A stretch of 64,000 bases of DNA from Methanomassiliicoccaceae archaeon UBA71 (lineage in GTDB: Archaea; Thermoplasmatota; Thermoplasmata; Methanomassiliicoccales; Methanomethylophilaceae), in the NCBI GenBank assembly GCA_002504405.1, contig DARO01000003.1, positions 1 through 64,000 of the forward strand, read 5' to 3'. The position numbers were made by a program, and so were the translations under genes. The first letter of the stretch is position 1, and the number at the start of each line of letters is the position of its first letter. Under the pieces are notes generated by a model. That model was given only the letters and a program-made list of their open reading frames with translations, had not been told where the DNA came from and made no database searches. This document shows, in pieces, positions 49,074 through 56,629 of the stretch.

Positions 49074-50335
49074 CCCTTCACCTCTGCGAAGAACCCTTTG
49101 AAGGCCTCCTCCAGCTTGGAGACCGCCTCCTCGTCGTGGGCCACGGACATGAAGTCGACCTCCAGCGCGGAGGGCGGCAGGTAGACGCCGTGGTCCAGCA
49201 TGTAGCGGAACATCCTGGCGAACATGTCCCTGTCAGCGGATTCCGCCTGGGTGCCGTTGGTGACCTCCTCGGGACCGAAGTACACGGCGAACATGGATGC
49301 CACCGTGTTCACGCATCCGGGTATGCCGCGGTCGCGCATGGAGTCGCGGATCGTCCCCGCCAGCTCCGAGGTGCGCCTCTCGAGCTTGGCGTAGTTGTCG
49401 TCGCGGCACATGATGTCGATCTGCGCCAGGCCTGCGGCGGCCGACACAGGGTTTCCCGCCAGCGTCCCGGCCGCGTAGACCGGGCCCTGGGGCGCGACGT
49501 TCTCCATGATGTCCTTGCGGCCCATGAACGCGGCTCCGGCGAACCCCCCGCCGATGATCTTGGCCATGGTGGTCATGTCTGGCGTGACTCCGTAGCGCTT
49601 CTGGGCGCCTCCCGAGGATGCCCTGAACCCGGTTATGACCTCGTCGAAGATCAGGATCGCGCCGTGCTTCTCGGTGAGCCTCCTGACGTCCCGCAGGTAG
49701 CCGTCGGCAGGGGGCACCAGGCCGACGTTGCCGAGGATGGGCTCCATTATGACGCAGGCTATGTCCCTGTCCTCCAGGATCGCCGCCATCGAGCCGATGT
49801 CGTTGTACTCGGCGGTGAACGTGTGCCTGGCGGTGTCCGCCAGGACGCCTTTGGAGGACGGGACCCCGTCCGCCGAGCCGCTCCCCGCCTTGACGAGGGC
49901 GGAGTCGTGGGCGCCGTGGAACCCCCCGTTCATCTTGACTATGTCGTCCCTGCCGGTCACGCCCCTGGCGGTCCTGATCGCGTGCATAGTCGCCTCCGTC
50001 CCTGAGACGGCCAGCCTGACCATCTCGGCGGAGGGCACCTCCTCGTGGATCCTCCTCAGAAGGGCCAGCTCGGGCTCCGAAGGGGCGCCGTACACGGTCC
50101 CCCTCTCCATCTGCCTGCGAGCTGCCTCCATGACCTCGGGGTGGGCGTGGCCGGTTATGAGCGGGCCGTACGCCATGCAGAGGTCGATGTACTCCCTGCC
50201 GTCGACGTCGGTCATCCTGCAGCCGCTGCCGCCCCTGATGAACAGCGGGTGGGGCTTGAACGCCCTGACGGGGCTGGATACGCCTCCCGGACTGAGCTTG
50301 GACGACTCGCCGTAGAGCTTCTCGGACGCGTCCAT
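49070..50335 (-). CDS. hemL: Glutamate-1-semialdehyde aminomutase HemL (421 aa)
   Basis: PLP enzyme converting glutamate-1-semialdehyde to 5-aminolevulinate. Signatures: GGVSSPVRAFKPHPLFI at the N-terminus, IFDEVITGFR with the PLP aspartate, and TTMAKIIGGGFAGAAFMG with the PLP lysine. C5 pathway, as usual in archaea. Begins 4 nt after hemB. Confidence 0.96.
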   Translation of the reverse strand: MDASEKLYGESSKLSPGGVSSPVRAFKPHPLFIRGGSGCRMTDVDGREYIDLCMAYGPLITGHAHPEVMEAARRQMERGTVYGAPSEPELALLRRIHEEVPSAEMVRLAVSGTEATMHAIRTARGVTGRDDIVKMNGGFHGAHDSALVKAGSGSADGVPSSKGVLADTARHTFTAEYNDIGSMAAILEDRDIACVIMEPILGNVGLVPPADGYLRDVRRLTEKHGAILIFDEVITGFRASSGGAQKRYGVTPDMTTMAKIIGGGFAGAAFMGRKDIMENVAPQGPVYAAGTLAGNPVSAAAGLAQIDIMCRDDNYAKLERRTSELAGTIRDSMRDRGIPGCVNTVASMFAVYFGPEEVTNGTQAESADRDMFARMFRYMLDHGVYLPPSALEVDFMSVAHDEEAVSKLEEAFKGFFAEVKG

Positions 50336-50339
50336 GTTA

Positions 50340-51311
50340 TCACAGCATCCTGGCTACTTCCTCGGCGAAGTACGTGATGATGATGTCCGCACCGGCCCTC
50401 TTGATGCCCAGCAGGGACTCTGTCATTATGCGGTCGCCGTCGATCCAGCCGTTGGCCGCGGCGGCCTTTATCATGGCGTACTCTCCGGAGACCTGATACG
50501 CGGCCAGCGGGAGGTCGAACCTGTCCCTGGCCTCCCTGATGATGTCGAGGTACGGGCCGGCAGGCTTCACCATTATCATGTCGGCGCCCTCGGCCACGTC
50601 CAGCTCTATCTCCCTCATCGCCTCGAGCCTGTTGCCGCAGGGCATCTGGTACCCTGCGCGGTTCCCCTTGCCGGGGGCGGACTCCGCCACGTCCCTGAAC
50701 GGGCCGTAGTAGGCGCTGTAGAACTTGGCGCTGTAGGCCATGATCGGGACGTTCTTGAAGCCGGCGTCGTCCAGGGCGATCCTGATGGCGGCGATCTGGC
50801 CGTCCATCATGCCGCTGGGGGCGATTATGTCCGCCCCCGCCTGGGCCTGGGACACGGCGGTCCTCCCGTAGAGCTCGATGGTCTCGTCGTTCATGACGTA
50901 GCCGTCCTCGTCCAGCACGCCGCAGTGCCCGTGGTCCGTGTACTCGCACAGGCACAGGTCCGCTATGACCAGCATGTCCGAGCTCTCCTTCAGGCCCTCG
51001 ATGGCCTTCTGGACCACCCCGTCGCTCTCGTAGGCCCCGGAGCCGCAGGCGTCCTTGTGGCTCGGGATGCCGAACACCAGCACCGAGTTGACGCCGTTGC
51101 CCTGGATCCCGTTCGATATCCCCTCGTATCCCGACAGCGGGAACGTCTTCACGCCGGGCATCGAGTCGGTGGTCTTTACCTTGTCGATGTTGGCGTCGAA
51201 GAAGATCGGCAGCACCAGCTCGTCCGGGTGGACCCTGGTCTCGGCCACTAGGTTTCTCATCCTCTCGCTCTGCCTCAGCCTCCTGAGGCGCACATCCGGG
51301 TACATCATCAT
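50340..51311 (-). CDS. hemB: Porphobilinogen synthase HemB (323 aa)
   Basis: Joins two 5-aminolevulinates. Schiff-base lysines Lys196 (AYSAKFYSAYYGPF) and Lys249 (MIMVKPAGPYLD) and a zinc-type Cys site, Cys120/Cys122/Cys130 (CLCEYTDHGHC), are visible. Three ATGs in a row at 51311-51305; the first overlaps the hemA stop (ATGA) and is preferred. Confidence 0.96.
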   Translation of the reverse strand: MMMYPDVRLRRLRQSERMRNLVAETRVHPDELVLPIFFDANIDKVKTTDSMPGVKTFPLSGYEGISNGIQGNGVNSVLVFGIPSHKDACGSGAYESDGVVQKAIEGLKESSDMLVIADLCLCEYTDHGHCGVLDEDGYVMNDETIELYGRTAVSQAQAGADIIAPSGMMDGQIAAIRIALDDAGFKNVPIMAYSAKFYSAYYGPFRDVAESAPGKGNRAGYQMPCGNRLEAMREIELDVAEGADMIMVKPAGPYLDIIREARDRFDLPLAAYQVSGEYAMIKAAAANGWIDGDRIMTESLLGIKRAGADIIITYFAEEVARML

Positions 51312-52549
51312 TGCACATCCCTCAGTCCGAAGAGCTCGACGGCGGAGCTGCACAGATCGGTGCGCCCCTCCCGCGAGGCCTCCCTTAGATTCCTGTAAAG
51401 GTCGGCGGTGATTTTGTTGACCATCGCCCTTGATAAGTCTTCCAGTATGACCGGGACTTCCGCGGAGCCTATCCTCGACATCGCCGTCTCCAGCTCCCTG
51501 TCCCTGATCCCGGCCATGGTGATGCCGATGCGGCGGATCACGTCGTTGGCGATCTGCTCCTTCTGCTCGGCGTCAATCCTGGCCAGCTCCTGGCCTATGA
51601 TCTTCTCCGCGGAGGCGATCTCGTTCCTCCTGCGCTCGACGTTGCGCATGGCTATCCCCTGGAGGGAGTCCATGTTGTCCAGCTCCACGTTGGGCACCTC
51701 CACCACCTCGGCGTCGGTGTTGCGGGGTATGGACACGTCTATGATCAGCAGCCTGCGGTCCGGCCTCTGGGCCATGGCCGCCTCCACGTGGCTCCTGTGG
51801 AGCACAGCGTGCGGGGCACCGGTGGCCACCAGGACCAGGTCGGACTGCGCTACCGCCTCCGTGAGGCGGGCCATGCTAACGGCCTTGCCGCCGAGCTCGT
51901 CCGCGAGCTCGATGGCGCGGCTGTACGTGCGGTTCGACACTATGACGGTCCCGACGTTCTTCCCGACCAGGTTCTTCGATATCACGGAGGCGATGTCGCC
52001 CGCCCCCAGTATGGTGATCGCCTTGCCGCCGAGGTCACCGATCCTGCTCTCGGCCAGCTCCACGGCAGCCGACCCCACCGAGACGGCGCCCTTGTTGAGG
52101 GCGGTCTCCGACCTGACCCTCTTCCCGACGATCATGGCGTTGTCGAAGAGGCGCGTCAGCATCCCCTTGACGTGGCCCTCGTCCCTGGCCTTCATGTACG
52201 ACTCCCTGACCTGGTGCTGGATCTGGTCCTCCCCGACGATCAGCGAGTCCAGCCCGCACACGACCCTGAAGAGGTGCCTTATGCTGTCCCTGTCCTCCAG
52301 GATATACGAGATGTTCGATGACGGGACTATCGTCCTGAGCATGGACTCGAGGAAGTCGGAGACCGCGCGGTTATCCGTCACAGCGGTGTAGACCTCGAAG
52401 CGGTTGCAGGTCCTGACGATCACGTACTCGGTGACCTGTGCCATGAGGCCAACCCTCTTTCCGACCTCCGCCTCCAGGAGCGGGACCACGTCGTTGAGCC
52501 CCTGCGTCCCCCCAGCGGAGGAGTGCGTCACATGCATGCTAACTATCAT
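51308..52549 (-). CDS. hemA: Glutamyl-tRNA reductase HemA (413 aa)
   Basis: Reduces Glu-tRNA to glutamate-1-semialdehyde, first step of the C5 pathway. Nucleophile Cys48 in VRTCNRFEVY, GLDSLIVGEDQIQHQVRESY, NADPH site ITILGAGDIASVISKNL, and a helical dimerisation tail. ATG 52549 overlaps the sirC stop (ATGA); the longer frame upstream is the shadow of sirC. Confidence 0.96.
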   Translation of the reverse strand: MIVSMHVTHSSAGGTQGLNDVVPLLEAEVGKRVGLMAQVTEYVIVRTCNRFEVYTAVTDNRAVSDFLESMLRTIVPSSNISYILEDRDSIRHLFRVVCGLDSLIVGEDQIQHQVRESYMKARDEGHVKGMLTRLFDNAMIVGKRVRSETALNKGAVSVGSAAVELAESRIGDLGGKAITILGAGDIASVISKNLVGKNVGTVIVSNRTYSRAIELADELGGKAVSMARLTEAVAQSDLVLVATGAPHAVLHRSHVEAAMAQRPDRRLLIIDVSIPRNTDAEVVEVPNVELDNMDSLQGIAMRNVERRRNEIASAEKIIGQELARIDAEQKEQIANDVIRRIGITMAGIRDRELETAMSRIGSAEVPVILEDLSRAMVNKITADLYRNLREASREGRTDLCSSAVELFGLRDVQ

Positions 52550-53163
52550 GCCAGCCCTCCCTTGGCCAGCGCGGCGGCGTAGGCGTCGTCCCTCCTGCCC
52601 TCCCTCAGCATGCCCCATATGCCCTCGTCGTCCAGAACGGAGGCCAGGAACTCCGCCCTGGCGGGCTGCGTGGGGATGGCCGTGCGGATGACCTTCCTGA
52701 GGTCAACCAGGAGCTCGAGCATGCCGTCGTAGGACTCGTCGAGGAACCCGTCTATTGCCCTTATGACGTAGGGCGGGAACGCGGGAACCCTCCCCTCGGA
52801 GGAAACCGTCACCGTGTAGCCGTCGCGGTGCAGCGTGGACGGGATGAGCACGTCCCCTCCGCCGTGGGCGGAGTTCGTCATTATGCCCCTGGACATGGAG
52901 ATGTCGCGTATGGCGTCGTTGAGGGCGTGGTCGCTGGTGGCCGCGACGACTATGTCCGCGCCGTCCATGTGCTGCCCAGCGGTGGAGGGGTCTAACTCCT
53001 CCAGTACTACCTCCTCGGCGATCGCTTCCAGCTCGGGGAGGACCTCCTTCGACACCACCCTTATCCTGAAGCCCTCGAAGTGCCTGCACTTCCTGAGGGC
53101 GACGCCCCCTCCCCCGAACACGACGACCAGGCGCCTGCCCGGCGACAGGGCTATGGGGGACAT
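52546..53163 (-). CDS. sirC: Precorrin-2 dehydrogenase SirC (205 aa)
   Basis: NAD-dependent oxidation of precorrin-2 to sirohydrochlorin, the substrate for CfbA. N-terminal Rossmann motif VVVFGGGGVALRKCRHF and ADIVVAATSDHALNDAI are those of the CysG/Met8 N-domain; a ferrochelatase domain is absent. The ATG at 53163 aligns with the family start and lies after the predicted transcription start near 53192; an in-frame ATG at 53208 would be upstream of it. First gene of the hem operon, behind a TTGGAT operator. Confidence 0.9.
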   Translation of the reverse strand: MSPIALSPGRRLVVVFGGGGVALRKCRHFEGFRIRVVSKEVLPELEAIAEEVVLEELDPSTAGQHMDGADIVVAATSDHALNDAIRDISMSRGIMTNSAHGGGDVLIPSTLHRDGYTVTVSSEGRVPAFPPYVIRAIDGFLDESYDGMLELLVDLRKVIRTAIPTQPARAEFLASVLDDEGIWGMLREGRRDDAYAAALAKGGLA

Positions 53164-53224
53164 CAGAACTCTATCCAAATCTGCACCTTCCTGAGCACCC
53201 GATGCCATGGATGCAAATAACCTT

Positions 53225-53241
53225 TTGGATAATGCATCCAA
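53225..53241 (-). promoter_or_regulatory. TTGGAT-N5-ATCCAA operator of the sirC-hem operon
   Basis: TTGGATAATGCATCCAA, a perfect 17-bp palindrome, directly upstream of the likely minus-strand TATA box (rev. GTTATTTG, about 53214-53221), so it would overlap the BRE. A half-site ATCCAA also occurs at 53173-53178 in the leader. Confidence 0.7.
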
Positions 53242-53272
53242 CACGGCCCGGGCGCTCCCCGCGCCCGGCGGG

Positions 53273-54607
53273 TCAGACCCTCTCCAGCGCCTGCTCGAGG
53301 TCGGCGATGATGTCGTCGATGTGCTCGCAGCCGATGGAGAGCCTCACGGTGCTGGGGCGGATCCCCGAAGCCTCCAGCTCCTCCTCGCTCATCTGCGAGT
53401 GGGTGGTGCTGGCCGGGTGTATCACCAGGGACTTCATGTCGGCGACGTTAGCCAGGAGGGAGAACATCCTCATGGAGTCGGCGAAGCGCTTCGCCCCCTC
53501 CCTGCCGCCCTTGGTCTCGAACGTGAATATGGACCCGGCGCCGTTCGGGAAGTACCTCTCGTACAGCGCGTGGTCGGGATGGCCCGGGAGCATGGGGTGG
53601 TTGACCCTCTCCACCTTCGGGTGCTTGGACAGGAACTCCACGACCCGCTGGGCGTTGTAGACGTGCCTCTCGACCCTGAGGGACAGGGTCTCCAGCCCCT
53701 GCAGCAGCGCGAAGCTGTTCACCGGCGAGATGCAGGCCCCCATGTCCCTGAGTACGATGGAGCGGACCCTGGCGCAGAACGGCGCCCCGGGGACGTCCCT
53801 GCAGAAGCACACGCCGTGGTAGCTCGGGTCGGGCTCGGACATGTGGGGGAACCTGCCGGACCCCGCCCAGTCGAACCTCCCGTTCTCCACGATCGCCCCT
53901 CCCAGCACCGCGCCGTGGCCGCCGATGAACTTGGTTGCGGACTCCACGACGATGTCGGCCCCGTGCTCGAGGGGCCTGAACAGGTAGGGCGTGGCGAACG
54001 TGTTGTCGACGACTAGCGGCACCCCGTGGCGGTGGCACATGTCCGCCAGGGCGTCGATGTCCACGAGGTTGGCGTTGGGGTTACCGATGGTCTCCACGAA
54101 GACGCACCTGGTGTTGTCGCGGATGGCCGCCTCGAAGCGCCCGACGGAGTCCTCCCCCGTGGGGTCGACGAAGGTGCAGTCCACGCCGTACGACTTGATG
54201 GTGTGGGCGAAGAAGTTGAAGGTGCCGCCGTAGATCGTCGTCGAGGACACGATGTGGTCCCCGGAGAACGCCAGGTTGTTCACGGTGTAGGCTATCGCCG
54301 CCGCGCCGGACGCGACGACGAGGGCGGCGGTGCCCGACTCCAGCGCGGCTATCCTCCTCTCCAGGGCCTCGGTGGTGGTGTTGGTGAGCCTGGAGTAGAT
54401 GTTGCCCTCCTTCCTGAGCGCGAAGCGGTCCGCCGCGTCGTCGCAGTCGCTGAACACGTACGACGTGGTGAGGTAGATCGGCACGGCGCGGGCACCGGTC
54501 GCGGCGTCCGGCTCCTCCTGGCCAGCATGGAGCATTACGGTCTCGAACCTGCGCCCGTCCCCGTTGAGCGGGCCCTGGGGCACAATCCTGTCTTCCCTGA
54601 ATCCCAT
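53273..54607 (-). CDS. metY: O-acetylhomoserine sulfhydrylase MetY (444 aa)
   Basis: PLP enzyme of the Cys/Met metabolism family making homocysteine from an activated homoserine and sulfide. Visible: YSRLTNTTTEALERRIAALESG, ETIGNPNANLVDIDALA, DNTFATPYLFRPLEHGADIVVESATKFIGGHG with the PLP Lys in SATKF. The length near 440 and the insert around residues 240-270 fit MetY rather than MetB. Needed for methionine, hence SAM used by the adjacent methyltransferases. Confidence 0.93.
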   Translation of the reverse strand: MGFREDRIVPQGPLNGDGRRFETVMLHAGQEEPDAATGARAVPIYLTTSYVFSDCDDAADRFALRKEGNIYSRLTNTTTEALERRIAALESGTAALVVASGAAAIAYTVNNLAFSGDHIVSSTTIYGGTFNFFAHTIKSYGVDCTFVDPTGEDSVGRFEAAIRDNTRCVFVETIGNPNANLVDIDALADMCHRHGVPLVVDNTFATPYLFRPLEHGADIVVESATKFIGGHGAVLGGAIVENGRFDWAGSGRFPHMSEPDPSYHGVCFCRDVPGAPFCARVRSIVLRDMGACISPVNSFALLQGLETLSLRVERHVYNAQRVVEFLSKHPKVERVNHPMLPGHPDHALYERYFPNGAGSIFTFETKGGREGAKRFADSMRMFSLLANVADMKSLVIHPASTTHSQMSEEELEASGIRPSTVRLSIGCEHIDDIIADLEQALERV

Positions 54608-54652
54608 CTGAGATGCCTCTCGCCCGGAATCCGCGCCCGCTTATTTGAACCT

Positions 54653-55426
54653 TCAATAGCGGAGCTTCAGCCCCAGGCTGCGCTCGTAGAAGGAGCGGTT
54701 GTAGGACCTGCGCCTCCCCCTGGTGGACTCCCCGTACTCTATGGCCTGCTTCGGGCAGATCTGGAGGCACCCCATGCAGAGGCTGCACCTCTCCTCGTCC
54801 CACACGGGCTTACGGTGGTAGACCTTGATCGCCTGCTCGGGGCAGATGTCCTCGCACACCCTGCACTCGATGCACGCCTCCGTCACGGCGAACGGCTCGG
54901 TGGAGCGGAAACCGTCGTACATCTGGTGGACGGAGCGCCAGTCCGTGCCCCCGGCATGGGTGCGGAGGTCCCCGGACTCCCCAGCCCTCAGCGATCCCAC
55001 GATCCCCGCGACCTCTGCCTCGGACTCCTCCAGGATGCGGGCCTCCTCCTCGGGGGACGGGGGTTCGGACGCGAATATGGCACGGTCCGGCATGAGGACG
55101 TCGTAGCAGGCGTCCAGTCTTAGACGTCCCCCCAGGGCCTCCGAGAGCAGCTCGGGCGCCCCGCCCGAGTCGCCCCCGCAGGTGGCGATGCAGAACACCC
55201 TGCCGGGGTTCGCGACGGTGACACCGGACGCGAACTCCCTGACCATGGAGGGGAGGCCGCCGAAGTACACCGGGAACACGAAGCCCACGTCCTCGCCGCG
55301 GGCGTCGTACGAGTAGCGGCCGTACCTGACGGCGGCCGCCAGGTCCACCATCCCGAGCCCGAGCTCGTCCGCGACCCTGCGGCCGACGGCGTAGGAGTTT
55401 CCGGTTCCAGAGAACGAGAATATCAT
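54653..55426 (-). CDS. EFR1-type flavodoxin/ferredoxin fusion (257 aa)
   Basis: N-terminal flavodoxin fold with FSFSGTGNSYAVGRRVA and VFPVYFGGLPSMV, then two [4Fe-4S] motifs near the C-terminus: CIECRVCEDICP and CSLCMGCLQICP. Such proteins pass electrons between flavin and ferredoxin; partner unknown. A TATA box (rev. ATTAAATA, about 55448-55456) gives a leaderless start at 55426. Confidence 0.88.
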   Translation of the reverse strand: MIFSFSGTGNSYAVGRRVADELGLGMVDLAAAVRYGRYSYDARGEDVGFVFPVYFGGLPSMVREFASGVTVANPGRVFCIATCGGDSGGAPELLSEALGGRLRLDACYDVLMPDRAIFASEPPSPEEEARILEESEAEVAGIVGSLRAGESGDLRTHAGGTDWRSVHQMYDGFRSTEPFAVTEACIECRVCEDICPEQAIKVYHRKPVWDEERCSLCMGCLQICPKQAIEYGESTRGRRRSYNRSFYERSLGLKLRY

Positions 55427-55468
55427 GGCGGGGCGTTCCGGTTGCCCCGTATTTAATGGGGACGGACG

Positions 55469-55494
55469 TAACGGCGTTTATGTAAACACCGTTA
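55469..55494. repeat. 26-bp imperfect palindrome in the EFR1/recombinase gap
   Basis: Arms TAACGG (55469-55474) + GTTT (55476-55479) and AAAC (55484-55487) + CCGTTA (55489-55494) pair, with one mismatch (C75/A88) and a 4-nt centre. It lies about 13 bp upstream of the EFR1 TATA box. Operator or recombinase-binding site are both possible. Confidence 0.5.
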
Positions 55495-55532
55495 ACTGGG
55501 AGGACCCCTCCAACCCACGCCCTCGTTAAATA

Positions 55533-55547
55533 CCCACGATTCGTGGG
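55533..55547 (+). promoter_or_regulatory. Recombinase promoter with perfect 15-bp palindrome
   Basis: CCCACGATTCGTGGG directly follows the TATA-like GTTAAATAC (55525-55533) and precedes the predicted transcription start near 55554. A protein bound here would repress the recombinase gene; autoregulation is a natural idea. Confidence 0.5.
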
Positions 55548-55595
55548 AACCGCGCACACGCCGTCCAGCGGAGAGGGGATACGGGAGGCAGAGCA

Positions 55596-56486
55596 ATGAC
55601 ACCCGACATGACGCAGGTTGCGAGGTACTGCGAGGAGCTGACGGAATGCGGTCGCAAGCCCAACACCGTCCAGACCTACCGCAACGGGATAAGGAGGTGC
55701 CTGGAGTACCTCGAGATGGATGGAAGGCCCACGAGGGCGGAGGACATAGAGGTGGCCGACGTTCGGTACCTCTACGGGGTGCTGCCGGTGAAGGAGGAGG
55801 TCAAGAAGACCTACCTCAGGTACCTGGCGTGCTTCATTATACACTACACGGGGAGGGACGTCGTGAAGCAGGCGAAGCTCCTCTGGAACAGGGAGACCAG
55901 GGAGAGGACGTTCATCTCCACCGAGGACTACGTGGCGATGTGGAAGATCGCCAACGAGTTCGAGAGGATGATCCTGGTGCTCGGCGGGCTGATGGGGCTC
56001 CGCAGGGAGGAGATGGTCAACATAAGGGACGAGGACCTGGACATGCGGTCCCTCAGGATCCACGGCAAGGGCCACGGGGCCGAGGGGATGATCGCGGTGG
56101 TGGAGGTCCCCGAGCTGGTGATGGAGCAGATAGCCAGGTACAGGATCCACAAGTCCCCGCTCCCAAACAAGGGCGACGGCTACCTCCTCCAGACCCCGGG
56201 GAAGGACAGGAGGACCCTTTGCAAGGTCCACAAGTCCAGGGTTTCCGACACCGTGAGGTTGCTCGGCAGGAGGGCGGGGGTCAAGGCCACCACCCACTCT
56301 CTGAGGAGGTTCTACGCTTCTGTGCTTTACCACGACCTGGAGGTGGACCTGAGGACCCTCCAGCAGATGATGAGGCACGCGGACGTGTCCACTACGCTGA
56401 AGTGCTACGTCAACGCGTCCCAGACGAAGTCCCACGAGGCCATCGAGTCCCTGATGGACCTCATCTCGAAGAGAATAGGGGAATGA
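55596..56486 (+). CDS. Tyrosine recombinase, XerC/D-type (296 aa)
   Basis: Site-specific recombinase with the full catalytic set: Arg136 (GLRREEM), Lys158 (HGKGHG), His234 and Arg237 (THSLRRFYA), His261 (MMRHADVSTT) and Tyr271 (LKCYVN). Residues 1-90 are the SAM-like DNA-binding domain. GGGAGGC precedes the ATG. No tRNA gene is adjacent; instead its stop lies 110 bp before one arm of an exact 19-bp inverted repeat that brackets the next two genes. That points to DNA inversion or a chromosomal Xer-type role; it could also be XerA of the host, usually about this size. Confidence 0.9.
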   Translation: MTPDMTQVARYCEELTECGRKPNTVQTYRNGIRRCLEYLEMDGRPTRAEDIEVADVRYLYGVLPVKEEVKKTYLRYLACFIIHYTGRDVVKQAKLLWNRETRERTFISTEDYVAMWKIANEFERMILVLGGLMGLRREEMVNIRDEDLDMRSLRIHGKGHGAEGMIAVVEVPELVMEQIARYRIHKSPLPNKGDGYLLQTPGKDRRTLCKVHKSRVSDTVRLLGRRAGVKATTHSLRRFYASVLYHDLEVDLRTLQQMMRHADVSTTLKCYVNASQTKSHEAIESLMDLISKRIGE

Positions 56487-56596
56487 CCCCGGGGCCGTGA
56501 GGTCCCGACCATCCCCATCGTACATGTGCCAGCGAATGCTTTTCACACCCTTTCGACGCCGACGCAGGACGCGCATAATCCCGCAGCCCATTCGTA

Positions 56597-56615
56597 GCAA
56601 AGTACGAAATGTTCC
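56597..56615 (+). repeat. Left arm of 19-bp inverted repeat (candidate inversion site)
   Basis: GCAAAGTACGAAATGTTCC. Its exact reverse complement occurs at 62296-62314. The arm lies between the recombinase stop and the surface-protein start, downstream of a TATA-like CATAATC at 56573-56579 and upstream of the ribosome site at 56621. Confidence 0.7.
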
Positions 56616-56629
56616 ACATGAAAGGAGTA

